Both the position numbers and the translations under genes were made by a program. DNA of 64,000 bases from Casuarina equisetifolia (lineage: Eukaryota; Streptophyta; Magnoliopsida; Fagales; Casuarinaceae): contig CM052361.1 in assembly GCA_028551475.1 (NCBI GenBank), positions 4,223,501 through 4,287,500 of the forward strand. The letters are read 5' to 3'. Shown piece after piece: positions 33,980-48,489 of this stretch; positions within the stretch are counted from its first letter, which is position 1, and each line of letters begins with the position of its first letter. The notes under the pieces are model-generated. The model was given only the letters and a program-made list of their open reading frames with translations. It made no database searches and was not told where the DNA came from.

Positions 33980-36900
33980 GTATAGAATACACTGAGATTT
34001 TTCTAAATGTATTCGATAGTTCTATATTTGAAATTTCAATATTAGTCTAAAACATGTACAATTTCATTTCTGGATATTTTTTTCCTTATAGGTAATGAGA
34101 CCAAGAGGATTCAAACCGTAGATATTAATTTTATAAATGAATAGCTTTATTATTTAGCTATTATCTGAAATATAATTAAACACGAAATAAGAACTTCACA
34201 TGCGAGATTATTAGTCACTATAAAACAAGACTCAAGACCCTCTATAGTTGTTAACTTTGTTTTTGTATGAGATATGTAAATCTTCTATTTCTGAAAGATT
34301 GAATTCGGTTTGATATATTAATATGCAAACATTAATGCATGTTTGATCCCGTTTGCGATGTATGCGTAATGGTAGTTGGAGAACGTTGCGATATACATCA
34401 TTTTGCGGAGGCTAAAAAGTCTAGTACCAAAGAAAGGGCAGCTAGTAAGCACCAGTCTTTAGAGTGGATTATGTTAGTCAACGAATGCCACAATAAAGAA
34501 CGCCTACTCACAGCTGAGAAACCGACACCGGAATGTGAGATTTTGGTTTCAGCCACCACGAATTCGTGGTCTCCAACAAGCTTAATGGCTTCTTCCTCAA
34601 GGAAAAAGGATTGAGGAGAAGTTTATATGTTCCTATTCAAGCAGGATTTTAATTACCGATCTTGAACTTAAGTCATTGTTTATTTATTCTTATAGTTTCT
34701 TCCAAGATAGGAGTTTTATTGAATAACCACCAGTTTTTCCCAAAGAATAGTGTCCGGAGGGATTGGGAATGAGGTGTTACCGAATTTGTAGTCTACCTGG
34801 GATGCTTTTGTCAGCACAACATAAGTAGAGTTGAATATTGAGAATCTAATACTCAGGATGCGTCCAGTATTGGTTTGCTGAACCGAGAGTAAAAGCTAAC
34901 TTTCACGGGCAAAGCAACAAGCTTTGGAGCGTGCAAAATAAAAGAAAATCATCCTGCCATATGTTCGGGCGAATCGGAGATTACAATGACGTATAACAAA
35001 CTGCATTTGATTGCATGGAAAAGGTTCGAGATATTTAAGATGATAATTATAATAAAAACCAAGAAAATGAGGCCATTTCGATGAGGTTTGGAAAACGCTC
35101 GCAGTGACGGCCTTGGTGACGGGAGGTAAAATTCTAGGGATTGGCATGTCCTGAATAGTTCAGTAGATCTACAATGCAACCTCTGCCAACAAGAAGAAGA
35201 ATCACATGAACATTTATTTTTTAAGTGTAGGTTCACAAACTACATCTGAAAGGCTTTGTTAGGCATGAATGGATTAACTAGAAGAATTGAACACTGGAGA
35301 GCTGAAATATATTGAATGATTAAGACTGTTAAGAGGAAGAGCTTTGCAGCAACTTTGCTAAGTATATCTTTCAATGCTATATTGTATCACATTTGGAGCG
35401 AAAGGAATAGAAGAAGATTCAGTGATACAAGTTTAGATAACTCAACCATTATTGCTAAAATCAAGAAGAATGTGAGAGGGAAGATTTCATCTACCAGAGA
35501 AGTCAAGCTTACAAATTGTAATAAATTTTTACAAGAGCTTTGGAATTTGTCAAGTGCAATATTTGAGCTTAGATGATGATATTTTGTAATCGAACAATCT
35601 TATAAATTTTTTTTACGGGTGATATATAATTTGACCTTTCACCAAAAAAAAAAAAAAAACAGTCTATGTGCTTGTCTCCTTTGTAAAACACGGACCTCTT
35701 GGCCTTGCCCCATCTTATCGACTAACCCAACCTATTGTAGAGCAACTGTTTCGATAACAGGTTGGCAGACATCCATGGAGGGATTTCCATGTTCTGCTTA
35801 TTTCTTCTTCTATAATATATGCTTGTGCTAGTTTAAGATGTTTTTAATTATGAGATGCATTGCACCTGCTTGTGAGGTTTATGGTTTGGGGGGTTAAGCT
35901 TTATGTCCTGTCCTATTTCATGTATTTTTTAAAAGGTATGGCATTCAATTCAATCTGTTTTATAAATGTAAATAACCATAGATTTAGTCCCTGTTAAAAA
36001 AAAAAAAAAGTTCGGATGGAACATGTTCTACCCCACATCTTTAGACCTTTGAAATTCTCATTCCCACAAATGGCCCTAACAATTCTCTCCTCCTGAACTC
36101 TAGAACTGATGTTATCTCACTTTCACCTTTCCCTCTCTTTCTTTCACATACGCACTTATCTAGAAAAAACTGGTATTTAGTATCGTACTCACTGCATATG
36201 TTAAAAACTCAAGTGATGTTCAAAGGCACCTACACTTGTTTTTCATCAGCTTTCTCTAGCTAATCGTAGTGAACGTAGGAACATCCCCTTGGTTATTGCA
36301 CTGGTGTCCAAACTAGCAATATTGCGCCGGTGTATAAACAAGCAAACTTTCAGAAAAATTGGTGAACCGGTCTAAGATAACACCGAATATTTGGGTTCAG
36401 AGTTCAGATATTTGGGCTCAGCGGGCTCAGTCCAACTGGTTTTCGGCCACAAGAGCCTGCACGACCGGAAAAGGGACAGAAGGACTGGGGGTTGAATAAG
36501 TTAAAACAAAACAAATTTATTGAATAAATTTTTATATTTTTATATAAATAAACTCACATATTCATAAATAAATAATTTTTTAAAAAAAAGACTTACTGAA
36601 ACAAAACATGCTTACCGTTGAAGGACGTTGCTGGCAAGGCGCGAGTTTTAACAATGGATATTCAAGTGAGTGCTTGACGTGTGCTAGATGGTTGGGCGGT
36701 GGACAGCTACAGCACTGTTCACGTAGATTAAATCATTGTTTCAGTTGACATACAGCAGGTATTTTGAGTCTTTTCCTCGCGGCAGCAACTTCCTCCGCTC
36801 TTTGACAGAACTGGACCTAGTCAATCCCGTTCTATGTTTTGTTTTCGGTTCACTATTTCTAGATGAAGAAAAATATTTTAAACTTATTAATCAACAGGAA

Positions 36901-38714
36901 TGTCTCATATATATTTTTGTACTCTTGTAAAGTGGTTATTGGTTTTTGCTTAAAGAAAGTTGGAGAAATTTTGTTAAAAAAAAAAAGAAAGATATTTTTA
37001 CTTTAGGAAAGAACAATCTTTTTTTTCAAAAAAGATGATTCTTTATTTAGTTAATATTATTGGTTAAATAAAAAACAGAATCTTATTTTTTAAAAAGAAG
37101 ATTGTGATTTTTACTTATAAATAGACAACAGTCATAACAAAATTATTGAGCCATATAAAATTTAAACAATCTTTATAAAAAAATAGTCTCAAAACGTTAA
37201 TTTGAATATCTAGTAGGATAACTTTTTGTCCATAACATCTAGTGTGCAAGTGATAAATCTATCTTCCTTTGTTCTTTAGTTATTTGAATTTAATTTACTT
37301 TTTTTTTCTTACTTAGCCACAACAATTCGCCAAGGATAGATTCTCTCTTGAGAGGCACAACAGAGAAACATGACAAAAGATCACATTTTGAAGCTCCTTC
37401 TCACACTTTCTGGATAATTCTTTCGACAATCAACTAAATCCTATTTCTTCCACAGCCACTCATCTAGTTCTTCGTCTATAAACGGTAGATAATGTGTACA
37501 AAAATAAAAAACTAAAATCTTGAAAGGTGTTGAAAAATAGATTTTTTTTTATTTAGCTAATATTATTGGTTAAATAAAAAAAGAATCCTATTTTTTAAAA
37601 AGAAGATTTTTTTTTTAACCTTATGAATAGAGACCACTTAGAACAAAATTATCGAGCCTTAGAAATTTAAACAATCTTTGTTAAAACAAAAGTAAAAATA
37701 CTCTCAAAACTTTCATTTGAATATCTAGTAGGATTTCTCTTTGTCTAAAACATCAAGTGATAAATCTATCTCCTTTGTTTAGGCAAATAATCTTCTAATA
37801 CATTGTCCATAAATTATTTGAATTAATTTTTTTCTCCAATTGCAAAATGAACCTAAGCCACAGCACTTTGTCAAGGTAGATTCTCTCTTCAGAAGCACAA
37901 TAAATAAACATGACAAAAGATCACGTTCTGAAGCTCCTTCTTACACTTTCTTGATAACTCTTTCAATCATCAACTAAATCTAGAGTTATGTCTATAAACT
38001 CTATATTGTGTACAAAAATCAAAAGCTAAAATCTTAATAAGATCTCGAAAAGCTTCCTCAGAAGCTGACCAATTATCATTCCTGAAACACATATTTGACC
38101 TGCAAGTTTTTCATTCTTTCTAAGCATCACAGGACAAATTGTAGCCATTAGATTTGCTCGAAAGCACAATGAACGTTAGCATATGCCCCACGGTAGTGAA
38201 ACATTCTGCTCAATAAAGACAACTCTTTTTATGTTTCTTGGAAGGCAGACTAGTCAAGCATTTCAACTTTTCATGGGGGATGTTAATTTGGGTTTCCTTC
38301 GAAGACTTTTTCAGGCTTCGGAGCTCCAGTCCTCCTGCGTCCACATCCAAGTCAAACTCCCTTTCCATTCCCATATCCGATACACTCATATCCCCAGTAG
38401 ACCTGTACAAACTTCATCCTTCGAACTCATTTATTGGTTCCACGAAAAGGCCACGAAACTGACGTGGCAAGTTCAGCAATGGTACTCTTTTAAAGTTTCC
38501 CAAAAATTTGCAAGTTGGGTGATTATTATTTCGTTTCAGAACATATGACAATTCTATTTGTTAACATTTATGAAACTGAAAGTAACTTTTGCACTTATTT
38601 GCCCCGGTGGTGTTGTGACATCACCTTAATCGTGTTATTTTCATTTAGAGCACCTCAAGGACTTGTACTCTAAAGGTACATTTCTCTCTCTCTCTCACAC
38701 ACACACAAGGCCCA

Positions 38715-41259
38715 ATGTGGAACCGAAGTCAAGCGCCCGTGTTACCACATCTCACGTCTCTCTTCTTATCCCTCTTGCTGTACCTCCTGACCAGCATTGT
38801 TGCCAGTGGTTCGCCGTCTCCTTACGCACCCGTCGAAAATATTCCCCTCAACTGTGGCTCCTGTGGCAACTTGACTGCACTAGACGGTGGTCGGACTTGG
38901 ATTGGAGACGTTGACTCAAGATTCTCCCCTCATGAACAATCACAGAACCAGGCATCTCTAATCTTCAAGGCTGTTGACAGATCCCCCTATGCTGACCCCG
39001 TACCCTATGCCACGGCTCGGCTCTCTACCTCCGCATTCAACTACATGTTCCAGGTCACACCCGGCCAAAAATTCATTCGGTTATACTTCTATCCGGCTTC
39101 GTATGGCAACTTTGATCGCTCTAAAGCCCTATTCTCTGTCAAAGCCAGTCGTTTTACTCTTCTTACCAATTTCAACCCTTCACTTACAGTAGATGCCGAT
39201 GCTGATTCCACGGATACCATATTCAAGGAATACTGCGTCAACGTTGGAGAGGAGCAAAGGTTGGAAATAACCTTCACTCCGGGCGATTCTTATTCATATG
39301 CCTTTATCAACGGTATTGAAATCTTGTCGATGCCAACCAATCTCTACCACCCACCATCTGCCGATCCAGATGGTTCTTTCATTGGTCAGCAAAGCCCGTA
39401 CGATAGTGCTCTCGAGATGATACATAGAGTGAATGTTGGAGACGGCTTCATTTCGCCCTCTGATGACACTGGCATATTTCGGAGCTGGACTCCGGATGAT
39501 TACTCGAGAATATCTATAAGTTTGATACACGTCAATATAACAATTGAAATAAACTATACAAAGGAGACACCTGCGTACACAGCACCGGAAGATGTCTATC
39601 GGACTGCCATCACCATGGGGAAAAACAAAACTATCAATAAGAACAACAATCTTACGTGGGAGTTCTCCGTGGATTCCAAGTTTGTATATCTTGTCAGGCT
39701 ACACTTCTGCCAGATTTATCCACAAATTACTGAGAAAGCCCAGAGAAAGTTCCATATTTTTATAGCAAATCAAACTGCTGAGAAAGAAGCCAACGTGATA
39801 TCTTGGAGTGGTGGAAACGGCATCCCGATAAAAAAAGACTACGCTGTTTTGATGTCAGTTGAAGAAGGCCAGAAGAAAATGAACCTCTCTATCACGCTAA
39901 AAGCCAACAGGATGCAATCTTGAACGGTGTCGAAATCTTTAAGGTAAGCGACTCTCACGAAAATCTCGCCGGCTCCAATTCCGACCCACCTCCGCTGACC
40001 CATCGAACAGTAGTGCCATAAGGATCAAAGAAAGAGTCGAAGAATAAAATGGTAGCAGTAGTTGCCGGTGTTGGGGGTGGAGTTTTCAGCTTTGTTGTGC
40101 TGTGGATCCTCGGGTTGTTGATTTACGGGCGGCACAAGGGAGTCAAGGATTTTGGGTCAAGCGATGGGACGTCTTCGTGGGATACATTTTCTCTTTCGAA
40201 GATGAGGTCAGAGAGGACACTCAAGCCAACTCTCCCATGCAATATGTGTCGTCACTTCAAACTGGCTGAGATCCGGGCGACCACCAACAACTTCGATAAT
40301 CATCTCGTTGTTGGTGGTGGAGGGTTCGGTACTGTGTACAGGGGTTACATCGATGGTTGGGACAATTCAATTGCGATCAAGCGGTTGAAATCAGGTTCCC
40401 AACAGGGGGCCCATGAGTTTGAAACGGAGATCAAGATGCTCTCTCAGCTTCGTCACCCCAATCTCGTTTCTCTTGTTGGATATTGTGACGAAGGTAGTGA
40501 AATGATCCTTGTGTACGACTATATGGTCCGTGGAACCCTCCAGGATCATTTGTATGGAACCAATAATCCTCCTTTCCTTGGAAGCAACGGCTTGAGATCT
40601 GTATCGGTGCAGCGCGTGGATTGGACTACTTGCATACAACCGCAGAGGGACCAATTATTCATCGAGACGTGAAGACAACAAATATCTTATTGGATGAAAA
40701 TTGGGTAGCAAAGGTGTCTGATTTTGGATTGTCAAAAGTGAGCCTGACCGGCGAGTCTCACGTCAGCACAGCTGTCAAGGGTAGTTTTGGATATTTGGAC
40801 CCAGAATACTACGGCAACCAACATTTGAGTGACAAGTCGGATGTGTATTCCTTTGGTGTGGTTTTGTGTGAAGTGTTGTGCTCAAGACCACCCATTTTAC
40901 GCACTGTAGAACCACCGGTGGGACTGGCAAGGTGGGTGCGAGAAAACTACAGCAACGGGAATGTTAAGCAAATAGTTGATCCGGCCATGAAGGGTCAAAT
41001 AGCACCCCGTTGCTTGAAAAAATTTGTTGAGATAACAGTGAGATGTTTGCTTGAAAATGGAGCGAAACGACCATCAATGAATGATGTGTTGTGGTACCTT
41101 GAATTTGCGTTGCAATTGCAGGAGAGTGCAGGCGAAGACACAGGGCTTGAATTATTTGAAACTGAGGACTTGGATGATGACAAAGCTGTCTTTCGAACGT
41201 CCACGGATGATGATAGTGTTGCGGTTGGAAAAGTCAAGTGTCGGGAGGCCATTCGGTAG
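38715..41259 (+). pseudogene. R4 copy 2, with one extra frameshift
   Basis: Same gene as 24397-26942, with the same two lesions between ectodomain and kinase. In addition, a run of four T in copy 1 (near 26254-26258) is three T here (near 40573), which breaks the kinase frame between GTNNPP and the [10 protein letters not shown] segment. A one-base difference in a homopolymer can be a real allele or a base-calling error. If the large duplication is an assembly artefact, this is not an additional gene. Confidence 0.85.
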
Positions 41260-44200
41260 GGCGAAAACAGGGTTACTGCCAGCGTGGAGATACAGGCTTC
41301 AGACACCTCAGCTGCTACTCAAGGACCAACAGAAAAGGAGAATGAATCAAGACCGTTGCCGAATACGGTAGCTCTACCTTTCACATGGTGGCACAAGGCA
41401 TGAGGAGAGGCGAAATCCATCTTAGAATACAAATCATCCTTTACCAAGAGATATGAAGTCCTTTAACGTGGAAGAAATTGCAAACACTCTTTGAGGAGCT
41501 CGCACCAAGTTCAAGAACAGTCACCTATAGGAATAAGAGACCAAAATCCCTACACTTAATGAGGAAGACCTAACCCAACTTGAGTAAATGGTACGGTTGT
41601 TGTTTGAGCACATATTCTGAATATGCTTAAAGTGCCAGGCCTCCATTTCTCCTCGCGAGGCAGAGAATGTCCCAAGCACCTTACCATCCCTTTTCCCACT
41701 CATTCACACTCTTCCATAGAAAGGCCTTAAGAACTTGCTTAATATATATAATTACAATTTTATTATTTTACATATTTATAATTTTCCCACTTTGTAATTT
41801 TTATTTTACCACTTCATGTAATTATAGTTTTACGGTTGGTTTTACTTAATTATGAGTTTACCATTTCATTTATCTGTGAATTTTACTTTTCACGTAATAC
41901 CATTTTACCCTTGTAAGTATAATATTTAAATATTATTTAATAATTATATCTTTTAGATGTGAGACTTTTGTTCTTAATACTTTTTGCACACCAAACATAC
42001 CTTAGGTTTACGATATGTTTAGACATTATTCAAAGATTGTATTTTTTCAATATGATTAAACTAAGCTTGTAGTTAAAATAAATTAGCTTATGCTTTGATA
42101 CCATTTTAGAAAGTTTAAAGTTCAAAGTTTAACCTTAGAGTCAATTCATGAGTTGAAGAGGATTTATATATATATCTAAACGTTATCCAAAAGATTATAT
42201 TTCAATATGAAACTTATTTTTTGTAGAATGGTAAATTATATTAATAAAATTTAAAATACATAAGTATAAAGGCATGTCCAAGTATTACAACAATTTTATT
42301 TATGTCATGATAAGAATTAGAAGCATTAAATCTCAATCAAAATGATATTATCTTAAGAAAATTTTATATTTTAAAACTAAAAAAGCTCTTTCTCGTACTA
42401 CCTTTTTTTTTTGTCATCAAAATAGAAATATTAGTTGTTTTTCCCTCAAAGCATCTTTCATTTTGTTTAGCCTATATGTAATAAATATAAACAAAAAAAT
42501 ATGAGATTTTCATTTTCAATATAAACTTCACATAACCAACCAAAAGGAGAATTTAGATACTAAATAAGTCTTCTTGCGAAAAGTTAGCCGAACAAATATC
42601 AAGACTAGACAAACTAAATAAGTTATAATCACAAAATAGCCTAATGAAAAGTTTTTAAGACTAAATCATTTTTATCAATCTTATTGATATTATCATCGAT
42701 GAGATTTGAGAGCTCAATTTTTACAGCAACTATAGGATTAACTTCTCCAAAAAAAAAAAAAAAACCTACTACATTATAATGTTTATGAATATCTTGAGAT
42801 AAAAATAAAGAAAATATCTAAAAGAAACTTTTAAAAGGAAGTCATCCAACTCCCAAAATACATAGTCATAATCAACCACAATGTTGTAATATGGAAGACA
42901 TTGAATGTAGAATTACTAATCAAATAATTTCCAAACCTTTTTAGCTAATCAATAAAAAAATTGTATTAAAGATAATAAGCATTGATGATTGAAATTCTGA
43001 ACTGCAATGGATGGTTAAAGTAATGAAAGGCAAATATTTGGCTGCAAAACTTCTTAAACTTTTTTTCTTAGCTTGCATGTATTATATATGGTTTGAATCA
43101 AATTGTAGATGTTTTCAAAATAAGTCTATTGAAATACTAATTTTATTGGCTAGAATAAAAAAAGTGATACGTAGAATGACATCTCTATTTAGGAATATCA
43201 AACTCTCTCAGACAAATGTTTTATTATATTATAGTTTGAGGATTTCACATTTAATTTTCTCTTAGATAAATTGTAATGATGGAGTATGCCCCTAAGTTTT
43301 TGTATTATCTTATTCTTCGATGAATAAACTCATATATTCATAAAAAAAAATGATGGTCCAAGATTATTTGTTATCATAATACTAATCAATTACATTTGTA
43401 TCAAAAGTAAAATCAAAGAAGTGAAATTCAAGAAAATGGAAATGATTTAATTTAAGATATGATTTTTCACTTTTATTGATGACGTAAAAATCTTTTGTCA
43501 ATATAATAACCATTAAACATCAGGTGGTCACTATCTCTTGGTGAAGAAGAATATCTTAACCTTATCAATACCAAAAATATCTCATATATATTTTTGTACT
43601 CTTGCGAAATTGTTATTAGATTTTGCTAAAAAAGAAATAAAGGAGTTCTATAGTTGGATTCTAAAGAAATTTTTACAAATTTTGTAAAAATATGACTCTT
43701 TATTTAGTTAATATTATTGGTTAAAAAAAAAGAGAATCCTATTTTTTAAAAAGAAGATTGTAGATTGTTTTCTAGTTGTAAATAGAGACAATACTTATGA
43801 CAAAATCATTGAGCCTTATAAATTTAAATAATCTTTGTAAGACATACTCTCAAATTTTTCATTTGAATATTTATTAGGATTTCTCTTTGTGGAAAACATC
43901 TAGCGTGTAAGAGGTGAACCTAGCTCCTTTGTTTAGGCAAATAAATTGACCTTAATTTATTTGAATTTTATTTATTGTCTCGAAATGAAAATAAACTTAG
44001 CCACAACAATTCTTCAAGGATAGATTCTCCCTTGAGAAGAACAATAAAGAAACATGACAAAAGATCACATTCTGAAGCTGCTTTTTACACTTTCTGGATA
44101 ACCCTTTCAACCTTCAACCAAATTCTATCTCCTTCACAATCATTCATCTAGCTCTACATCTATAAACTGTAGATAATGTGTACAAAATCAAAAACTAAAA

Positions 44201-44891
44201 TCTTTATACGCTCTCGAAAAGCTTCCTCACCAGCTGCAAATTATCATTACTGAAACACATACTTGACTGGCAAATATTCTAAATGTTTTGATCCATGATT
44301 CTTTCCAAGTATTACAGGACAAATTGCAGCCGTTAGATTTGCTTGAAAGCACAGGGAACGCTAGCACCAGCACCACGGCAGCAAGACTTTTCTGCCCGAA
44401 GAAGACAAGTCTATTTCTGTTTCTTCCAGGGCAGACTAATCATGCATTTCAACTTTTCACGAATGATGTTAGTTTGGATATCCTCCGAAGATTTTTCCAG
44501 CCTTCGAAGCACCACTCCTGCTACGTCCACATCCAAGTCAAAGTCTCTCTCCATTCCCTTATCTGATAAACTCATACCCCCAGTAGACCGCTACAAACTT
44601 CACCCTTCGAAGTCATTTCTGGTTCCACTGAAACTGACATGGCGAGTACACCTAGAGTTCTCGTTTAAGGTTTCCCAAAAATTTGCAAGTTGGCTGACTA
44701 TTATTTTTTTTCAGAATATATAACAATTCTTTTTCTTAACATTTATGAAACTCAAAGTAGCTTCTTGTCTATTTTGAACAGCTGGTACTATGCACATCAC
44801 CCCAGTCGTATTATTTTCGTTTGGTGTACACCTCTCGCCGACTTGATATTGTAAAACCAGAGTCTCTCTGCGTCTCTCTCTCGGAGCCCTA

Positions 44892-44969
44892 ATGTGGAAC
44901 CGCAGTCAAACACCCGTCTTACCGTATCTTACTCCTCTCTTCCTACCCTCTTCCTATCTTAGTTATTAA
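44892..44969 (+). pseudogene. R5 relic, copy 2
   Basis: Same 25-codon signal-peptide stub as 30581-30658, in the second copy of the large duplication, with the same leader and upstream module. Confidence 0.75.
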
Positions 44970-46055
44970 TTGGAAAAAGTAGGAGGGAAAGAAAATAAGA
45001 GGAATGAATATATAGATTATATTGAAGTACATAAATAAAATGTACAGAAAAATCCTTTTTAAGTTGTGTATAAATTCCTCAATAATAGGAAGATTTCATA
45101 TCACAGTGCTGATGATATGGGAATATTTGGGCTCCTCGGCCTCATTTTCAGGAAGTATCCTGCTACTTTGGCTCTTTGTTTTTCATTGAAAGAACTGAAC
45201 CCAGTCAACCCAGATCTATGTTTTGTTTTCGGGACATGTATTTGCAAAGGTTGAGCTTCTCCAACAAGCACCGAAAATCTACACTTACTTTGATCATGTG
45301 AACCAAAAAAGAAAAAAGAGAAGATCTAAACAAGATTCTTCAAAAATCCAAAAATTCTAAGGACGGTTGTGGGTTGGGTTATGAGACACGCCTTAGCAAT
45401 CATCTAGTCTACCACGGGTTTTATCTACCCCATCCCTTCTTGATAAGACACAACTTTTGTATTGCTTAACTTTGTTAGCGAATTCTTTATAGAGAATAGT
45501 ATAAAATATCTCATATTATCTGAATTTTAGTTAACAAATGTTATTAAAATAAACATATGTTCCATCCTTACTAGCCGATTTATAGTAGGAAATAAATCCC
45601 TTTTAACTTTCTTTTTTATCTGGAAGAAAGATCCCTTATTACTTAGTCGACTTTTAGGTATAAATATGCTTTTTGACATGGTAACGTAGTTCAACTTAAA
45701 AATAAAGAGACACCATAGGAAGATAACATCTAATGAACACAGAGACTTTGTGTTCCAGCTTTCAACTTTGTTATATAGACAACATACCACAGAAATCTTC
45801 ACTCAAGACCATTCCCTCCGTCAACACGCTAAAAATGCCATTCACATTAACCAAACAAAAACAAAAATTCCTGATCAAAAACATAGGTTCATGGTCTCAT
45901 ACCGTGGCTAACCATACTGGATAAGCAGAACAAAGCACAAAGATATATTAAACAATATGACAATCTCCACACTGATAGTGAATAAAGCATGAGATAAACT
46001 ACTATAAAAGTTCAGAGCAGAGCAGTTTAGATTATCTGGCATCTTCAATCCTCAC

Positions 46056-48489
46056 TTAAGAGAACACTTCACTCTCTGTTGTCTCTGAACCACCATCCCC
46101 TGTTGTGTGGGCATGACCGTCTCCAAAATCTGGGAAGCTATTCGAAAGCAAACGCATAATTTCAGTCAAGGGCAAGTCCAGAGAGGCATTTGTGGCAGTG
46201 TCGTTTTGTGCTTCTTTTTGCATTGCAGTTTGTTGAAGTTGCAATGCGTATTCCAAGTCCCACAGCACATCAAGCATGGAAGGCCGGTTAGCCCCATCTT
46301 TCTTCAGGCACTTCTCTACTATTTCACCAAATTTTCTCAATGAATCAGGGGTAACTTCTCCCACTAGCAACGGATCAATAATCCTTTCAAGTTGCCCTTT
46401 CTTTTGCCAGAACACCCCCCATTCAGCTAAGTTCACTTCCTTCCTCTTCAGTGAGTTAATTATAGCTGGTCTAGCACAAAGCACTTCCAGAAGTACAACC
46501 CCGAAGGAGTAGACATCAGTTTTTTCCGTGAACAGAAGGGAACTAAAATATTCAGGATCCATATAGCCAAAGCTACCCTTAATGCCAATACTGGAATGGT
46601 TTGGATCGAAAGGACCTGATCTCGAAAGGCCAAAGTCAGCAACTTTAGCCACGTAATGCTCATTCAGCAAGATATTTGTTGACTTAACATCACGGTGGAT
46701 GATCCCCCCATTTGAACAGGTGTGAAGGTAATGAAGGCCCTTTGCTGCGCCAATGCAAATTTCAAGACGTTGCTTCCAAGACAATTTGGGCCTTCCAGCG
46801 GACCTCCCGTTAGAGTTTTCCGTTGAACCGTACAGATGATCTTGCAAAGTGCTCTTCTCCATGAATTGGTACACCAGTATCATCTCGGATCCTTCTTCGC
46901 AATATCCAATCAAGGAAACAAGATGGCGATGTCGAATTTTGGATAAGACCAAAATTTCTGCTTCGAATTCTGGAATGCCCTGACCGTGTTCCGGATCACT
47001 CCGTTTCACCGCCACTTTCATACCATTCTGAAGAACTCCCTCATAAACTTTTCCAAATCCACCTGCACCTATTAATAGTTTGGAGTCAAAGTTTTGAGTT
47101 GCATTCAGTATTTCAGTAAGAGGCATCTTCAACTTGAGGTTAACATTACTAGCAGGGAAGACATTCGCGATTCCTTTACTGTAAGTACTTCGTTTCCCAT
47201 GAAGCCCTGGCAAGGAACCTACTCCGTCGACATGCTTTGCTTTCTTTCATCTCAAACACAACAAAAGCAGTACCACCGAAATGAAGACAAAGCCAACGCT
47301 GCAAGCGATAGCAACTTCCAAAACAACACGTTTCTTCGGCTTGTAGGTAATGGGAACAGGTGATTTCTTCATAAATTCCATAATCTGCACTCCATTCGGA
47401 TAGGCAGTTTTAATCTTAGAATCCTCTCGAGGCCCAACACTAATATTTATAACTCCCGATTCATCCGAGTCAACCACAAAATCCCAATAAAAAGGAGCTG
47501 CCAACTGCTCAATTTCTTTACCAGAATGGTAGGAATAGATCATCTCATTGAATCTGCTATAAATATAGAGATTGAACTTGACAGCTTTACTATGAAAGTC
47601 GCAAAAGTGGAGCCTAACCAGGTGTCTGGCCCCCTTACTCACATCGAAACCCCAAGTTAGGTTGAAAAAATTTGATCCCTGGGTGTCATCTAAATTCATT
47701 TCCTTGCAAGTTCGATAGAGAAGATCTGAGGCACTATACACATCATAGCCTAGATTACCATAAGGAACACAGTTTTTGGCGGCTCCTCGGGTAAGGAGAT
47801 AATCATCATCCGTTATCCAATTCCGCCATAGTGTGTCATTGTTCTGGGGACCTCCGACATTGACCCTGTGAATTGTGCGTAAAACCTGAGATCTTACGCC
47901 AATATAAGTTCCATTACTGCCGGTGGGAGTAACTTCAGTAAACTCATCCATAACCATGTCTTCTGGGGTTAGAAAGACTTCTATAGCACTCACAAAAGCA
48001 AAATATTTTTTATGAGGAGTAAAGTGGATGCTGAACTTGCTTTCATTGATAGTGAGTAGGTATTCCTCTATCAACGGTGAGTTACCATTGCTTTTAAAGT
48101 CAAAATTTGACAACAGCGAGAAATTAGTTGTTGAAACATCGAACAAGGCATCAGCCAGATTAGTCCTTTCCGACATCAAAGGACAGAAATGGAGACGAAC
48201 ATAATAAATGCCATGATCAACGATATCAAACTCATATGAAGATGGTTTTTGGAAAATTCTTGCAGTTTGGTAAAGAGGCATATCTGTTGATGAGTTGGTG
48301 GCGCTGACACCAGAGGTTGGTCCGACAGAGGAGGAGCCAGAATTCGTCACCGACGAAGTTCCGATTGCCGACGGTGATGTTCGACTTCGACCCACAGTTA
48401 ATGAAATACTTATTTGGGAGAGTGTAGTAAGCCGATGAGAGAAGTAAAAGAGAAAGGAAATGGAGAAGAAAGAAAGGCAAGAGAAGCAT
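46056..48489 (-). pseudogene. R6: At2g23200-like CrRLK1L receptor kinase, two lesions
   Basis: The start at 48489 opens a signal peptide (MLLLPFFLLHFLSLLLLSSA); the next segment FINCGSKSNITVGNRNFVGD is the family N-terminus. A frameshift near 48341-48350 then moves into the frame holding both malectin-like domains (YYVRLHFCPL; HLVRLHFCDF) and the membrane segment. An in-frame TGA (47247-47249) follows three residues after the membrane segment; the frame continues beyond it. The kinase (from Met 47213) has GAGGFGKVYEG, VAVKR, HRDVKSTN, DFGLSRSG and GYMDPEYF, and the tail ends SEVFS. A longer loop (SNGRSAG) after DHLYGSTEN and other residues set it apart from the FERONIA-like neighbours. About 810 codons is normal for the family. 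It is head-to-head with R7. Kinase residues look intact, so the damage may be recent. Confidence 0.85.

Larger units (their letters stand above)
33980..47791. repeat. Near-identical 13.8-kb segment, copy 2 (right of the gap)
   Basis: This repeats 19658-33479. It includes the unknown frame (34339-34614), the LINE insert (about 35163-35657), foldback repeats (37013-37105 and about 37528-37610), R4 copy 2, LINE fragments (41377-41737, 42985-43350), the R5 relic copy and R6. After 47791 the sequence continues uniquely through the 5' part of R6. Confidence 0.95.

Noticed and set aside
33360-33995. Open frames spanning the N run
   Set aside because: They exist only because N bases carry no stop codons; no sequence supports them.
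33980-47791. Recent tandem duplication as a biological event
   Set aside because: Both copies end exactly at the 500-N gap, which fits unmerged contig ends or haplotypes better.
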